Assembly (NCBI GenBank): GCA_013140705.1
Contig: JABFSH010000021.1
Span: 62,001-126,000 of the forward strand
DNA from: Methylococcaceae bacterium
Lineage (GTDB): Bacteria > Pseudomonadota > Gammaproteobacteria > Methylococcales > Methylomonadaceae
Reading direction: 5' to 3'
DNA: 64,000 nucleotides
Part shown: positions 31,195 through 41,044 of the stretch, piece after piece
Position numbering within the stretch: position 1 is the first letter of the stretch
How the letters are laid out: the number at the start of each line of letters is the position of its first letter
Notes under the pieces: model-generated
Seen by the model: the letters and a program-made list of their open reading frames with translations, nothing else
What the model was told of the DNA's origin: nothing
Database searches by the model: none
Position numbers and translations under genes: made by a program

Positions 31195-32255
31195 TAATCA
31201 AAGCTCCTTAGCGCCAAGCCGCAAGCTATCATCATTGCAGGCGCGTCGTTACTTAAAGCTTGAGGTTTTACCTTATTGGAAAGTGACATACTAACGAAAG
31301 GATTAGCAACATACACCGGCACACCCAATATTTGCTCAACCATTTTGTCAATTCCTGGCATTGAAGCGCAGCCACCAGCAAGAATCATACTATCAATACC
31401 TCTATTTGCACTCGAAGAGACAAAAAACTGCAATGACCTCTGAATTTGCTGCACCATTGCTCTTTTAAAGGGATCCAGTACATCGGTGATATAGTTGTCG
31501 GGTAATCCACCGTGTCTTTTTGCTAGCCCGGCTTCTTCGTACGAAAGCCCATAACGACGTTGAATTTCCTCCGTCAGTTGTTTGCCCCCAAAACTTTGCT
31601 CTCTGGTATATATGGTTCGACTACTGTGTAAGACATTCAACGTTGCCATAGTCGCACCTATATCAGCTATGGCAATAGTTTTACCTTCCACTGAATCTGC
31701 AAACTGGTGCGTTAGCAAAGAAAATGCATTTTCCATGGCAAATGCTTCAACATCGACTATTTTCGCTTTCAATCCTGCTTTCGATAAAGCTTCAACTCGG
31801 TCATCTACGTTCTCTTTCCTGGATGCGGCAAGCAACACATCAACTAATTGCGGATTATGCTCATTGATTCCCTGAACTTCAAAATCAAGATTAACTTCAT
31901 CTAACGAATAAGGTACGTACTGATCAGCTTCAACCATGATCTGCTCTTCCATTTCGGAATCGGTCAATGAAGCAGGCATAGTTATACCTTTAGTCATCAC
32001 GGCTGACCCCGTAACTGCAACCGAGGCTTGTTTGAGTTTTGACCCTGATTGCTTTAAAGCTACCTTAATCGCATCAGCTATCACATCAACATTGGCAATA
32101 TTTTTATCGATGATCGCATCTTGTGGTAATGGCGCAACAGAGAAACACTCAACACGATAACGGGCTGCTACACGACTTAATTCCAATAATTTAACGGCAG
32201 CTGTGCTTATATCAATCCCAAGCACTGCATTTTGACTCTGATTAAACCAGCTCAT
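31194..32255 (-). CDS. pilM: Type IV pilus actin-like ATPase PilM
   Basis: 353 residues with an actin/FtsA fold: the phosphate-1 loop VLGIDISTAAVKLLEL (12-27), an ADIGATMATLNVL loop and an AGGCASMPGI adenosine motif. Cytoplasmic partner of PilN. First gene of pilMNOPQ, divergent from ponA across a 250-base gap, the conserved gammaproteobacterial order. Confidence 0.97.
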   Translation of the reverse strand: MSWFNQSQNAVLGIDISTAAVKLLELSRVAARYRVECFSVAPLPQDAIIDKNIANVDVIADAIKVALKQSGSKLKQASVAVTGSAVMTKGITMPASLTDSEMEEQIMVEADQYVPYSLDEVNLDFEVQGINEHNPQLVDVLLAASRKENVDDRVEALSKAGLKAKIVDVEAFAMENAFSLLTHQFADSVEGKTIAIADIGATMATLNVLHSSRTIYTREQSFGGKQLTEEIQRRYGLSYEEAGLAKRHGGLPDNYITDVLDPFKRAMVQQIQRSLQFFVSSSANRGIDSMILAGGCASMPGIDKMVEQILGVPVYVANPFVSMSLSNKVKPQALSNDAPAMMIACGLALRSFD

Positions 32256-32503
32256 GAAATAAGCCTGTGTAATATTTGATCGTTAAAGTAAATCATAAGG
32301 AGCTCTTTCTTCTCTTAATGCTTGATTAATCACTAAACTCGTTCGCTGAAAAAAGTATAGTAGCCTTTTTATGGTGTGCTAAAAATTATTCAATATATTT
32401 GTGTGCTGAGTTGCTCTATACTCCAGCGCACTTTCTGGCAAAATTAATATTAACTCATCATTTAAGATTTGGTTTTTACGTAGCAGATGTATCCGGATCA
32501 AAG

Positions 32504-34831
32504 ATGCCTATGACTAGGCTATGTATACAATTACTAAAATGGCTTAGTATTTTTTTTCTACTTATTTGTGCCATCGCAACCATCTCTGGTTACTTCATTT
32601 ATACCCGCCTAATGCTCGACTTGCCTGATGTTAAAACACTTCGGCATGCCCAGTATCAAATCCCATTAAGCGTCTACAGCAAAGAAAATCTTTTGATCGC
32701 TCAATATGGTGAAAAGAAAAGAATCCCGATAAGTATCGAACAAATTCCGAAGCAACTTGTATTTGCTTTTCTTGCTGCTGAAGATGATGGTTTTTATGAG
32801 CACCCTGGTATTGACATCAAAGGTTTAATGCGCGCCGCCTACCAACTAGCATTAACAGGCAAAAAAAAGCAGGGAGGGAGTACTATAACCATGCAGGTGA
32901 CGCGAAATTTTCTGCTGAGCAATGAAAAAACATACAGCCGAAAACTAAAAGAGATTGTCTTGGCGCTTAAAATAGAACAGGAATATTCAAAAGATCAAAT
33001 CCTGGAACTTTATTTAAATCAAATTTTCATGGGACATCGCGCTTACGGTGTCGCAGCTGCCGCCCAAGTTTATTATGGCAAAACGCTTAATAGCCTGACG
33101 CTCGCCGAGCATGCCATGATTGCCGGCTTACCCAAAGCGCCGTCAACCTATAATCCGATTACGAACGAAGAGCGCGCGCTTCAGAGACGTAATTATGTTT
33201 TACAGCGAATGTTAGAGCTCAATCGTATCAGTCAAAAGGATTATGAAAATGCGATTCGCCAGCCCTCGACAGCCAAACTACAAACAGTCATACCCGAATT
33301 ATCGGCGCCTCATTTAGCGGAAATGGTCAGGCAAAAAATTTACGAAGACTATGGTGAACAAGCTTATACGTCGGGATTAAAAGTTTACACAACTATTGAT
33401 GGAAATCTGCAAGCTGCTGCAAACAACGCATTGGCAAACACCCTACATGCTTATGATGAGCGCCACGGTTATAGATCACCTACAACAAAAACAAGCGGCA
33501 AATATACAAACTTTTCAGATATCCCAATCATTGGAGACACCTTACCCGGCTATGTCGTCAGTTTAAAGCATGATACCGCCAAAGTCCGGCTTCAAGATCA
33601 TGAAATTATTGATTTACAATGGGATAATTGTAAATGGGCCGGCAACCGGCTAGAAAACATTCTAAAAGTCGGTAGTTTCATTCGTGTTCGTAAACTAAAA
33701 GGCGAAGCATGGAGATTAACCCAGGTTCCCGAAACAGAAGGCGCATTCGTCGCTTTAAGCCCTTCTAACGGTGCCATCATAGCATTAACAGGTGGATTTG
33801 ATTTTACCCGCAACAAATACAATCGGGCCATACAATCCAAAAGGCAACCCGGTTCGGGTTTCAAACCCATCATATACACTACCGCTTTAGAGGAAGGTTT
33901 TACACCAGCCAGCATGATCAATGATGCGCCTCTTGTTATTGATATCCCAGGCCAGGAAACCGAGTGGCGTCCTGAAAATTACAACCGAAAATTTTTGGGT
34001 CCAACCAGCTTAAGAAATGCATTAGTGCATTCGAGAAATATCATATCCATTCGCTTGCTGAAAGAAATTGGAATTGAAAAGACTGTCAAGACAGCCTTGC
34101 GCTTCGGTTTTACTGAGGAACAGTTACCTAAAACGCTCTCTCTTGCTCTTGGCAGTGGACATGCAACACCAACGGAAATGGCTAGACTGTATGCCACTTT
34201 TGCCAATGGTGGGTTTCTGGTAGATCCATACTTTATCGAACGGATTGAAACGGTAGAAGGTAATACTATTTATCAGGCCAGACCCAAAATCGCCTGCCCG
34301 AATTGTGAGACTACTCGGATGCAATCAGGCTATGCACCAAGAGTTGTTGCCCCCGACATTAATTTTCTGATGAATTCAATGCTACGTGATGTTGTTCAAA
34401 AAGGAACGGCTACCGCCGCAAAATCTTTAGGTCGCCAAGATCTTGCCGGCAAAACTGGCACAACGAATGAACAAAGAGACGCCTGGTTTAATGGCTACAC
34501 ACCAACAATTGTCGCAACAGCATGGTTGGGATTTGATGACTTTAGCCCGCTAGGTGACCATGAAACCGGTGGCACTGCCGCACTACCCATGTGGATAGAA
34601 TTCATGCAGACCGCTCTGAAATATACCAGGGAAGTGCCCGTTGAGGAACCTGTGGGCATTGTAAAAGCCTATATCAATCCTAAAACCGGGCTCTTAGTGC
34701 CTGAAAAAAGCATCGGGGGTATATGGGAGTTTTTTCAGGCAGCCCACGTTCCGAATACATTTTCCAAATCCCAGTCCGAGAACAGACCGGAAAACTTCGC
34801 GCCAAGCGAAGCGCTAGAAGAACTATTTTAG
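32504..34831 (+). CDS. mrcA: Penicillin-binding protein 1A
   Basis: 775 residues from ATG 32504 (an alternative ATG is two codons later; the open frame begins at TTG 32399 but adds a non-homologous tail). A membrane helix (about 10-33) is followed by a glycosyltransferase GT51 domain, EDDGFYEHPGIDIKG and KKQGGSTITMQVTRN, an OB-like insert and a transpeptidase domain with SxxK in PGSGFKP, SRN, and KTG in LAGKTGTTNEQRDAWF. Builds and crosslinks peptidoglycan. Slightly shorter than the E. coli protein (850). Confidence 0.96.
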   Translation: MPMTRLCIQLLKWLSIFFLLICAIATISGYFIYTRLMLDLPDVKTLRHAQYQIPLSVYSKENLLIAQYGEKKRIPISIEQIPKQLVFAFLAAEDDGFYEHPGIDIKGLMRAAYQLALTGKKKQGGSTITMQVTRNFLLSNEKTYSRKLKEIVLALKIEQEYSKDQILELYLNQIFMGHRAYGVAAAAQVYYGKTLNSLTLAEHAMIAGLPKAPSTYNPITNEERALQRRNYVLQRMLELNRISQKDYENAIRQPSTAKLQTVIPELSAPHLAEMVRQKIYEDYGEQAYTSGLKVYTTIDGNLQAAANNALANTLHAYDERHGYRSPTTKTSGKYTNFSDIPIIGDTLPGYVVSLKHDTAKVRLQDHEIIDLQWDNCKWAGNRLENILKVGSFIRVRKLKGEAWRLTQVPETEGAFVALSPSNGAIIALTGGFDFTRNKYNRAIQSKRQPGSGFKPIIYTTALEEGFTPASMINDAPLVIDIPGQETEWRPENYNRKFLGPTSLRNALVHSRNIISIRLLKEIGIEKTVKTALRFGFTEEQLPKTLSLALGSGHATPTEMARLYATFANGGFLVDPYFIERIETVEGNTIYQARPKIACPNCETTRMQSGYAPRVVAPDINFLMNSMLRDVVQKGTATAAKSLGRQDLAGKTGTTNEQRDAWFNGYTPTIVATAWLGFDDFSPLGDHETGGTAALPMWIEFMQTALKYTREVPVEEPVGIVKAYINPKTGLLVPEKSIGGIWEFFQAAHVPNTFSKSQSENRPENFAPSEALEELF

Positions 34832-34960
34832 ATTATCAGCGCAATGGCCAATCTGACCCAGAGCCAATCAGTAACTGACGATGATCGACATATAAAACAA
34901 TTCTACCTGTCGACCATTGAATCGAATGAAGGGTAATTTGAGCCACTAATGCCTAAATTA

Positions 34961-35161
34961 CTATTTCCCGTATTTTTTACGGAATTTATCCACCCGACCA
35001 GCCGTATCAACAACACGTTGTTTACCCGTATAAAAGGGATGACACGAAGAACAAACCTCTATCAGTAAATCTTTACACAATACCGATCCGGTCGTAAATG
35101 TATTACCACAACCACAAGTTACGGTAATTTGCTTATAATTTGGATGAATTTCTGGTTTCAT
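34961..35161 (-). CDS. rpmE: 50S ribosomal protein L31
   Basis: 66 residues of the zinc-containing type, with CxC (TCGCGN) and CxxC ([13 protein letters not shown]) ligands. Transcribed alone from a good promoter; its short leader contains a near-perfect palindrome. Confidence 0.97.
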   Translation of the reverse strand: MKPEIHPNYKQITVTCGCGNTFTTGSVLCKDLLIEVCSSCHPFYTGKQRVVDTAGRVDKFRKKYGK

Positions 35162-35176
35162 AATACTTTCACTTTG

Positions 35177-35189
35177 ACCACAATGTGGT
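35177..35189 (-). promoter_or_regulatory. Palindrome in the rpmE leader
   Basis: ACCACA-A-TGTGGT, 6-bp arms, 16 bases before the rpmE ATG and downstream of the predicted start site. Could be an operator, or a small RNA structure for autoregulation by L31. Confidence 0.4.
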
Positions 35190-35213
35190 TACTTACTCAT
35201 TGAAGAACTTCGT

Positions 35214-35242
35214 ATAATACTTTTTTAAACGAAAAATCGCAA
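35214..35242 (-). promoter_or_regulatory. Predicted sigma-70 promoter of rpmE
   Basis: On the minus strand: -35 TTGCGA (35242-35237), 17-base spacer, -10 TATTAT (35219-35214). Transcription would start near 35207, giving a leader of about 46 bases. Confidence 0.5.
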
Positions 35243-35275
35243 CCCGATTTTAATAATCACGCCTTGGCCCCAAAG

Positions 35276-35570
35276 TAAAAGTTATTACACTTAACGCCAA
35301 CAGCATTTGCACCGCACACGCAAATGGATTTTTGACTAGCTGCAGCAACAGAATACCGACATTATCTGCATTCAAGAAACAAAAGCCCAGACCCGTCAAC
35401 TTACGACTGGTATTTTTGCACTAAAAATTACCATTGCTTCTATCAAGAAGCCCAGAAAATGGATATAGCTGTGTCGCGGGATTTTGCAAATAACTGCCAG
35501 ATCAAATCATCCTCCGGCACAAGCCGACCGGATTTTGATATGGTAGTGTCCTGATCAGATAGATGCTTAT
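35276..35570 (+). pseudogene. Decayed exonuclease III gene fragment
   Basis: Reading with frame changes gives segments in family order: VKVITLNANSICTAHANGF (N-terminus), then in another frame LQQQNTDIICIQETKAQ (the metal-binding Glu region), then NYHCFYQEAQK, then frameshifted ENGYSCVA, then GTSRPDFDM. These match successive conserved parts of ExoIII/XthA, but they are split by at least three frameshifts and in-frame stops, the initiation codon is lost, and the C-terminal two thirds are missing. No intact copy is in the window. A relic, not a functional gene. Confidence 0.75.
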
Positions 35571-35728
35571 TTGCAATATGCCCCCCCCAAAATTGCAGAA
35601 ATTACATCATCTGCATTGACTGAAATATAGACCTAAAACGATCGAAAAAAAATGGCAGGCTAATTAAAAAACCCGGCATTTTTTACCCGAAGAAGCTACG
35701 TAACTGGAGGTTCCATTGCCGAAGGATG

Positions 35729-35767
35729 GCAGTAGGCTTTCAGCCTGTTAGCCAGAAAGGCTACTGC
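35729..35767. other. Compact hairpin / three-way-junction element
   Basis: A 39-base segment that folds two ways: as a long hairpin (GCAGTAG.CTTTC with GAAAG.CTACTGC, one G-G mismatch), or as an outer stem GCAGT/ACTGC enclosing two mini-hairpins (AGGCT-ttc-AGCCT and AGCC-agaaa-GGCT). It lies 38 bases beyond the AmpG-like stop codon, in that transcript's 3' region. Not a textbook terminator. No known RNA family recognised. Confidence 0.5.
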
Positions 35768-35804
35768 AACAGCCAAGTGGGTTGTGTGACCATCATTTAC
35801 GTTT

Positions 35805-37106
35805 CTATATTGTCGTTTTAGTTGCCACTTGACCATTCCAGGGGGCGACTTTAAGCAAAAGCAACATACCGGGTATCGCAATGACAAAACAAAATAGAAA
35901 AAAAGTTTTCCATCCCAGTGACTCGATCAAATATCCGGTGGCCGCATTGGCGAAAGTACGAGGTACTGCGGCCAAACTGGTAAACAAAGCAAATTGGGTG
36001 GCAGTGTAAAGTGGGTGCGTCGTGTGGGCAATAAAGGCAACAAAGGCTGCCGTCCCTAATCCTACCCCCAACGCTTCAATGCCAATCACAATAGCCAGCC
36101 AAGGCAAACTATGCCCGATCATTGCAAGCCAGGCAAAGCCCAAAATGGCAAACATTTGTACAACCCCAAAAATCCACAAGGCACGATTAATCCCAAGCTT
36201 AACCATCCAAATACCACCGAATAAGCCGCCAGCAACGCTGGGCCATAACCCGGCATTTTTAGCAACAAGCCCTATCTCTGTTTTACTGAACCCCATGTCG
36301 AGGTAAAAGGGAGTAGCAAGCGCAGTTGCCATACTATCACCCAATTTGTACAGAAAGATAAAAGCAAGCACGAGAATCGCCGATTTTACGCCATTGCGAT
36401 TTATGAACTCATGAAATGGCTCAACAACGGCTGCTCTTAATGTTTTGGGCGTGCCTTTATTCAGCAAGGGCTCGCTTACCAATAATGTCATAACGATACC
36501 GGGTAACAAAAACAATGCTGTAATCATAAAAACGCGTGGCCATGGCAAATAATCTGCCAAGATGAGAGATAAAGAACCAGGCACTAACCCTGCGATTTTA
36601 TACGAATTGACATGAACAGCATTACCCAGCCCCAGCTCAGGATCAGATAATAATTCGCGTCGATAAGCATCCAACACAATATCTTGGGAGGCACTAAAAA
36701 ATGCTACCCCGACGGACAGATAGGCTATCGCCCATATATCTTGTTCAGGGTGTAATACCCCAAACAACGGAATACTTAGCAGTAACGCCAACTGCGATAT
36801 AAAAAGCCAACCGCGGCGGCGACCAAGTGGCGGAATATAACGATCAAACAGAGGCGCCCAGAGAAATTTCCATGTAAAGGGTAATTGAATCAGAGCAAAT
36901 AAACCAATGGCCTTTAAATCCACACCTCCAGACCGCAACCATGCGGGTAGCAGCGAGATCAGAATATACAGAGGCAATCCGGAACTAAATCCAGTAAAAA
37001 CGCAAATGAGCATACGCTTATTTAACAGTATTTGACTGATGTCAGTAGTATTTCTCACGAAAAGCCTATTATAACGAGTCTGTAAATTACCATTGCTACG
37101 CAACAA
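35805..37106 (-). CDS. MFS transporter, AmpG-like muropeptide permease
   Basis: 433 residues with 12 or so predicted transmembrane helices and the AmpG-type opening SSGLPLYILISLLPAWLRSGG, then FTWKFLWAPLFDRYIPPLGRRRGW. AmpG imports anhydro-muropeptides for cell-wall recycling. A Met at residue 32 is an alternative start that removes a soluble tail. Not linked to other recycling genes, so substrate is by homology. Confidence 0.8.
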   Translation of the reverse strand: MLRSNGNLQTRYNRLFVRNTTDISQILLNKRMLICVFTGFSSGLPLYILISLLPAWLRSGGVDLKAIGLFALIQLPFTWKFLWAPLFDRYIPPLGRRRGWLFISQLALLLSIPLFGVLHPEQDIWAIAYLSVGVAFFSASQDIVLDAYRRELLSDPELGLGNAVHVNSYKIAGLVPGSLSLILADYLPWPRVFMITALFLLPGIVMTLLVSEPLLNKGTPKTLRAAVVEPFHEFINRNGVKSAILVLAFIFLYKLGDSMATALATPFYLDMGFSKTEIGLVAKNAGLWPSVAGGLFGGIWMVKLGINRALWIFGVVQMFAILGFAWLAMIGHSLPWLAIVIGIEALGVGLGTAAFVAFIAHTTHPLYTATQFALFTSLAAVPRTFANAATGYLIESLGWKTFFLFCFVIAIPGMLLLLKVAPWNGQVATKTTI

Positions 37107-37317
37107 AGGTCTGAAATTTGTACAGCAACCTGAAACCCGCCAGCTCTTTTAATCAAAATTACCTTGAGGAAAACATCCGAAACAAGCTGCGCAGAAAAGG
37201 AAACACCACACTAACTGAACAAGGCGGAGTCGCCGGAGAAAAGGTCGATAGCCATTTACTGGCCATCGACCTCAGAGAACTACCATATCGCACAAACTGT
37301 CCGGTGCTCAGGCCAAA

Positions 37318-38682
37318 TTATCCATTAATGAAATAATGCGCAACAATACTTGCAGCATAACCTGCGGCAATTGCAGGCGTCCATTGTAAATGGCTGAAAA
37401 ACGTATATTTATGATTTGATTGCCCCATCAATGCAACACCGGCTGCAGAGCCAACTGACAACATAGAGCCACCAACTCCGGCAGTCAATGTCACCAATAA
37501 CCATTGATATAAATCCATATCCAGATTCATGTTCAACACGGCAAACATGACTGGGATATTATCGACAATCGCCGATATCATGCCCACCAAAATATTGGCC
37601 GTTGTATTGCCCAGCGTGTCATACAAAGCGCCTGACAACAATTCAAGATAACCAATGTAACCAAGCCCCCCTACGGCAAACACGACGCCAAAGAAAAACA
37701 GCAAGGTGTCCCATTCAGCATGGCGAATTTTATTGAAGATATCAAACTTCTCTTCCCCTTCAATACTATAGTTTGTTTTTATATAGTAGCCATAAATCAT
37801 CAATGCGGACAAGCCAACCATCATGCCCAAGAAAGGAGGTAAATGTAATTTATTGTGAAAACTTACGGCCGTAACAATAGTCAAGAAGAACAACCCGCAT
37901 ATTTGGAGTGCACCCGTTTTAAGCTGTACCGCATCTTCGCCGGTTGATTTTGGTTGCTCGTCTGGCACCGCAAAATACATGATTGCCGCAGGAACTCCGT
38001 AATTAACAGCCGATGGAATGAATAACTTAAAGAAATCAAAAAATTCAACATACTCCGCTTGCCATACCATTAATGTAGTAATGTCGCCAAATGGACAGAA
38101 TGCACCACCTGCATTGGCCGCTACAACAATATTGATGAATCCAAGGCTGACAAACTTCGGATTATCTGCACCAACCGCCATAACAACAGCACCGACTAAC
38201 AGTGCGGCCGTCAAATTATCAGCGACCGCCGACACAAAAAATGTAATAACGCCGGTGATCAAAAACAGTTTGCGGTAGCCAAATTGTTTCCTGACTAACC
38301 AGGAGCGCAGAGCTTCGAATACATTTCTCTCAGTCATTGCATTGATATAGGTCATAGCAACCAACAGGAACAACATCAGTTCAGCATATTCTTTTAAGTT
38401 GTATTCGAATGCCTTGTGCATATCTTGCGCGGATACGCCGGCTTGAGACGCTAAAACTGCTGCGTGAGCCCAAATGATTCCGCCAGCCAAAATAACCGGC
38501 TTGGATTTCCGCAAATGCGTAAATTCCTCAGCCATTACAAATGCATAGGCAATAATGAAGATTAGAACCGTGTAAATGCCTCGTTCTGTTCCTGTCAAGC
38601 CAAGACTTTCATAAGTGCTGCTTGCCATCGCGAAACCAGGCACCATCAACATAGATACCAAAAGTAGTAAAAATCGCACCAA
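37318..38682 (-). CDS. nhaD: Na+/H+ antiporter NhaD
   Basis: 454 residues of the ion-transporter superfamily, with a signal-like first helix, 12-13 further helices, and conserved VSAVADNLTAALLVGA, NAGGAFCPFGDITTLMVW and SAIVDNIPVMFAVL segments. These carry the Asp/Asn and Ser/Thr residues used in Na+/H+ exchange. Common in Vibrio and halophilic or marine gammaproteobacteria. Stands alone. Confidence 0.93.
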   Translation of the reverse strand: MVRFLLLLVSMLMVPGFAMASSTYESLGLTGTERGIYTVLIFIIAYAFVMAEEFTHLRKSKPVILAGGIIWAHAAVLASQAGVSAQDMHKAFEYNLKEYAELMLFLLVAMTYINAMTERNVFEALRSWLVRKQFGYRKLFLITGVITFFVSAVADNLTAALLVGAVVMAVGADNPKFVSLGFINIVVAANAGGAFCPFGDITTLMVWQAEYVEFFDFFKLFIPSAVNYGVPAAIMYFAVPDEQPKSTGEDAVQLKTGALQICGLFFLTIVTAVSFHNKLHLPPFLGMMVGLSALMIYGYYIKTNYSIEGEEKFDIFNKIRHAEWDTLLFFFGVVFAVGGLGYIGYLELLSGALYDTLGNTTANILVGMISAIVDNIPVMFAVLNMNLDMDLYQWLLVTLTAGVGGSMLSVGSAAGVALMGQSNHKYTFFSHLQWTPAIAAGYAASIVAHYFING

Positions 38683-38832
38683 ACCCCCCCTCTAAATTTA
38701 TAAGAATAAAAACACTGTTAATTTCAACCGATAATCTTATCATTTTATAATTTTTTTTGTCATTTTATGACTCCCAGTATATGATTGAGCGATGTATTTA
38801 CTAGCCTGGAAGGCTCTTTAACCCGCACATTT

Positions 38833-40485
38833 ATGTATCAATACAACGAATACGATCAAACGCTTGTTGACGAGCGCGTAGCTCAATTTAGGAGGCAAAC
38901 CCAGAGGTTTTTGAATGGTGAACTCACTGCCGATCAATTCCGTCCTTTGCGACTGAGAAATGGTCTCTATATCCAAACGCATGCTCCGATGTTACGGATT
39001 GCAGGACCTTATGGCTTACTCAATTCCAAACAATTCAGAACACTTGCACATATCGCGCGCAAATACGACAAAAATTATTGCCATTTTACGACCCGGCAAA
39101 ATATCCAGTTCAATTGGCCAAAACTCGAAGAAGTTCCTGATATTCTCGAAGAATTGGCTCGCGTCCAGATGCACGCCATACAGACCAGCGGCAACTGTAT
39201 GCGGAATACATCGACAGATCATTTGGCTGGAGTTTGTATCGACGAAATTGAGGATCCAAGACCCTATTGTGAAATTATCCGGCAATGGACCACATTACAT
39301 CCGGAATTTGATTATTTGCCACGCAAATTCAAAATCGCCGTTAGCGGCTCATTGCGTGATCGGGCAGCAACTCAGTTTCATGATATAGGCGTTCACATCG
39401 TTAAAAACGATGCGGGCGAAACCGGCTTCAAAATCCTTGTTGGCGGCGGCCTCGGAAGAACACCGATAATCGGTCAAGTCATTAAACCCTATCTGGAAAG
39501 ACGTCATTTACTCTCGTATCTGGAAGCTATTCTCCGGATTTACAATTTATTTGGCCGTCGTGACAATATGTATAAGGCTCGAATTAAAATCCTGCTGAAA
39601 GAATCTGGGATGGAAAAGTTTTCAGCTATGGTAGAAAAGGAATGGCAGTTAATTAGAGACGGAAGAGAACTTAGCGATGATAGAATTGAAGCAATCAAAG
39701 CGTATTTTAACCCCCCCGTTTACGATCCCGATGCCGCACAAGATCAAACATTTGAACATTACCAACTGACTGACAAAGCATTTTCGGCCTGGGTTAAACA
39801 CAACCTTGCCAATCATAAAATTCCCGGTTATCGAGCTGTGTTTATTTCGTTAAAGGCACCGGATACAGCTCCCGGAGATATGACTGATACACAACTCGAC
39901 GCCGTTGCCGATCTTGCTGACCAATACAGTTATGGAGAAATCCGAATCACCCATCGGCAAAACTTGGTTTTTGCTGATGTTAAAGAACTTGATCTTTACA
40001 GTTTATGGCAACAACTGGATGTACTCAAACTTGCCACACCCAATATTGGCACAGTGACGGACATGATATGTTGCCCCGGACTCGATTTCTGTTCACTAGC
40101 TAATGCGGGCTCAATCGGCATTTCTAAGGAAATCCATCAAGTTCTGGATGACATGGACTACGTCTATGATATTGGCGAGTTAAAAATTAATATCTCGGGC
40201 TGCATGAACGGTTGCGCCCATCAAAGTGTTGGTCACATTGGCATACTTGGCGTCGATAAAAACGGATCCGAATGGTATCAGTTAACCTTGGGGGGATCTT
40301 CAGAAAACGAAGCCGCTATCGGAGATAGGCTTGGGCCCGCGATTGCCAAAGACCAAGTCACCAAGGCGATCACAACCATCTTGGATGTTTATGTCAACCA
40401 ACGACAAGACGATGAGTCATTTTTAGAAATGGTTAAGCGGGTTGGGGTCACCCCTTTTAAAGAGCAAGTTTATGCAAATCATTAA
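38833..40485 (+). CDS. cysI: Assimilatory sulfite/nitrite reductase, siroheme-Fe4S4 subunit
   Basis: 550 residues from ATG 38833 (MYQYNEYDQ, the family start; TTG 38785 is upstream in frame). Two ferredoxin-like halves; N-terminal siroheme anchors FTTRQNIQFNW and TSGNCMRN; cluster ligands CCPGLDFC and SGCMNGCAH at the C-terminus. It reduces sulfite to sulfide with electrons probably from ferredoxin or an unlinked flavoprotein, since no cysJ is adjacent. Paired with a DUF934 gene (14-base overlap), the arrangement seen in many non-enteric proteobacteria. Confidence 0.92.
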   Translation: MYQYNEYDQTLVDERVAQFRRQTQRFLNGELTADQFRPLRLRNGLYIQTHAPMLRIAGPYGLLNSKQFRTLAHIARKYDKNYCHFTTRQNIQFNWPKLEEVPDILEELARVQMHAIQTSGNCMRNTSTDHLAGVCIDEIEDPRPYCEIIRQWTTLHPEFDYLPRKFKIAVSGSLRDRAATQFHDIGVHIVKNDAGETGFKILVGGGLGRTPIIGQVIKPYLERRHLLSYLEAILRIYNLFGRRDNMYKARIKILLKESGMEKFSAMVEKEWQLIRDGRELSDDRIEAIKAYFNPPVYDPDAAQDQTFEHYQLTDKAFSAWVKHNLANHKIPGYRAVFISLKAPDTAPGDMTDTQLDAVADLADQYSYGEIRITHRQNLVFADVKELDLYSLWQQLDVLKLATPNIGTVTDMICCPGLDFCSLANAGSIGISKEIHQVLDDMDYVYDIGELKINISGCMNGCAHQSVGHIGILGVDKNGSEWYQLTLGGSSENEAAIGDRLGPAIAKDQVTKAITTILDVYVNQRQDDESFLEMVKRVGVTPFKEQVYANH

Positions 40486-40924
40486 AGATAAAGAAATTAT
40501 TAATAACTCATGGAGTTATATTGCCGATGACGATGCACTTAAGACCGGCGATATCAGCGTCTCCGTTTCCCGATGGAAAAAAGACAAAGATATCCTTATT
40601 AAGCATCAAGGAAAAATTGGCATAAGACTTCGTCCCGAAGATACTACCGGCGATATTGCTGATGATTTGGGCAACTTACAATTGATAGAACTGGACTTTC
40701 CATCGTTGGCTGACGGACGTCTTTTTTCTCATGCCTGGCTGCTGAGAGGTCGTTATCATTATGCTGGTGAAATTAGGGCAACCGGCCATTACTTACCGGA
40801 TCAAGTATTCTATTTATCGAGAGTGGGTGTGAACGCGTTTAGCCCGGAAAAACCAGAAGACCTGCCCGTTGTTCTAGCCAGCCTGAATGATTTCTCGGTT
40901 ACCTATCAATGCTCCATTAACTAA
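40472..40924 (+). CDS. DUF934 sulfur-assimilation accessory protein
   Basis: 150 residues from ATG 40472 (MQIIKDKEI), overlapping cysI by 14 bases. Contains the family core IGIRLRPEDTTGDIADDLGNLQLIELDFPSLADGRLFSHAWLLR (continuous in the gene; quoted here in pieces: IGIRLRPEDTT, LIELDFPSLADGRLFSHAW). DUF934 proteins nearly always follow this type of reductase gene; their biochemical role is unproven. Confidence 0.88.
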   Translation: MQIIKDKEIINNSWSYIADDDALKTGDISVSVSRWKKDKDILIKHQGKIGIRLRPEDTTGDIADDLGNLQLIELDFPSLADGRLFSHAWLLRGRYHYAGEIRATGHYLPDQVFYLSRVGVNAFSPEKPEDLPVVLASLNDFSVTYQCSIN

Positions 40925-40934
40925 AATATTGGCA

Positions 40935-40973
40935 GAGAGGTGTAAGCTCATTAATAGAACCAACACACCTCTC
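40935..40973. terminator. Hairpin downstream of the DUF934 gene
   Basis: A perfect 9-bp inverted repeat, GAGAGGTGT with ACACCTCTC, and a 21-nt loop, 11 bases after the stop codon. A T-rich stretch (TTGTTTTT) follows eight bases later. Possible terminator for the plus-strand operon. Confidence 0.5.
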
Positions 40974-41044
40974 ATCAAGATTGTTTTTGCATTAAGTCAG
41001 AATCTATCAAGCATTCCCACAATGGGTTGCCATGCCACACATGT

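Noticed and set aside
35700-35800. Cyclic-di-GMP (GEMM) riboswitch
   Set aside because: Some GAAAGCC and GGTT-type pieces looked similar, but the core conserved bases and order do not fit, and it lies at the 3' side of a gene.
37118-37336. 72-codon plus-strand frame between the AmpG-like gene and nhaD
   Set aside because: No convincing ribosome site, composition unlike a folded protein, and it runs into the nhaD 3' end.
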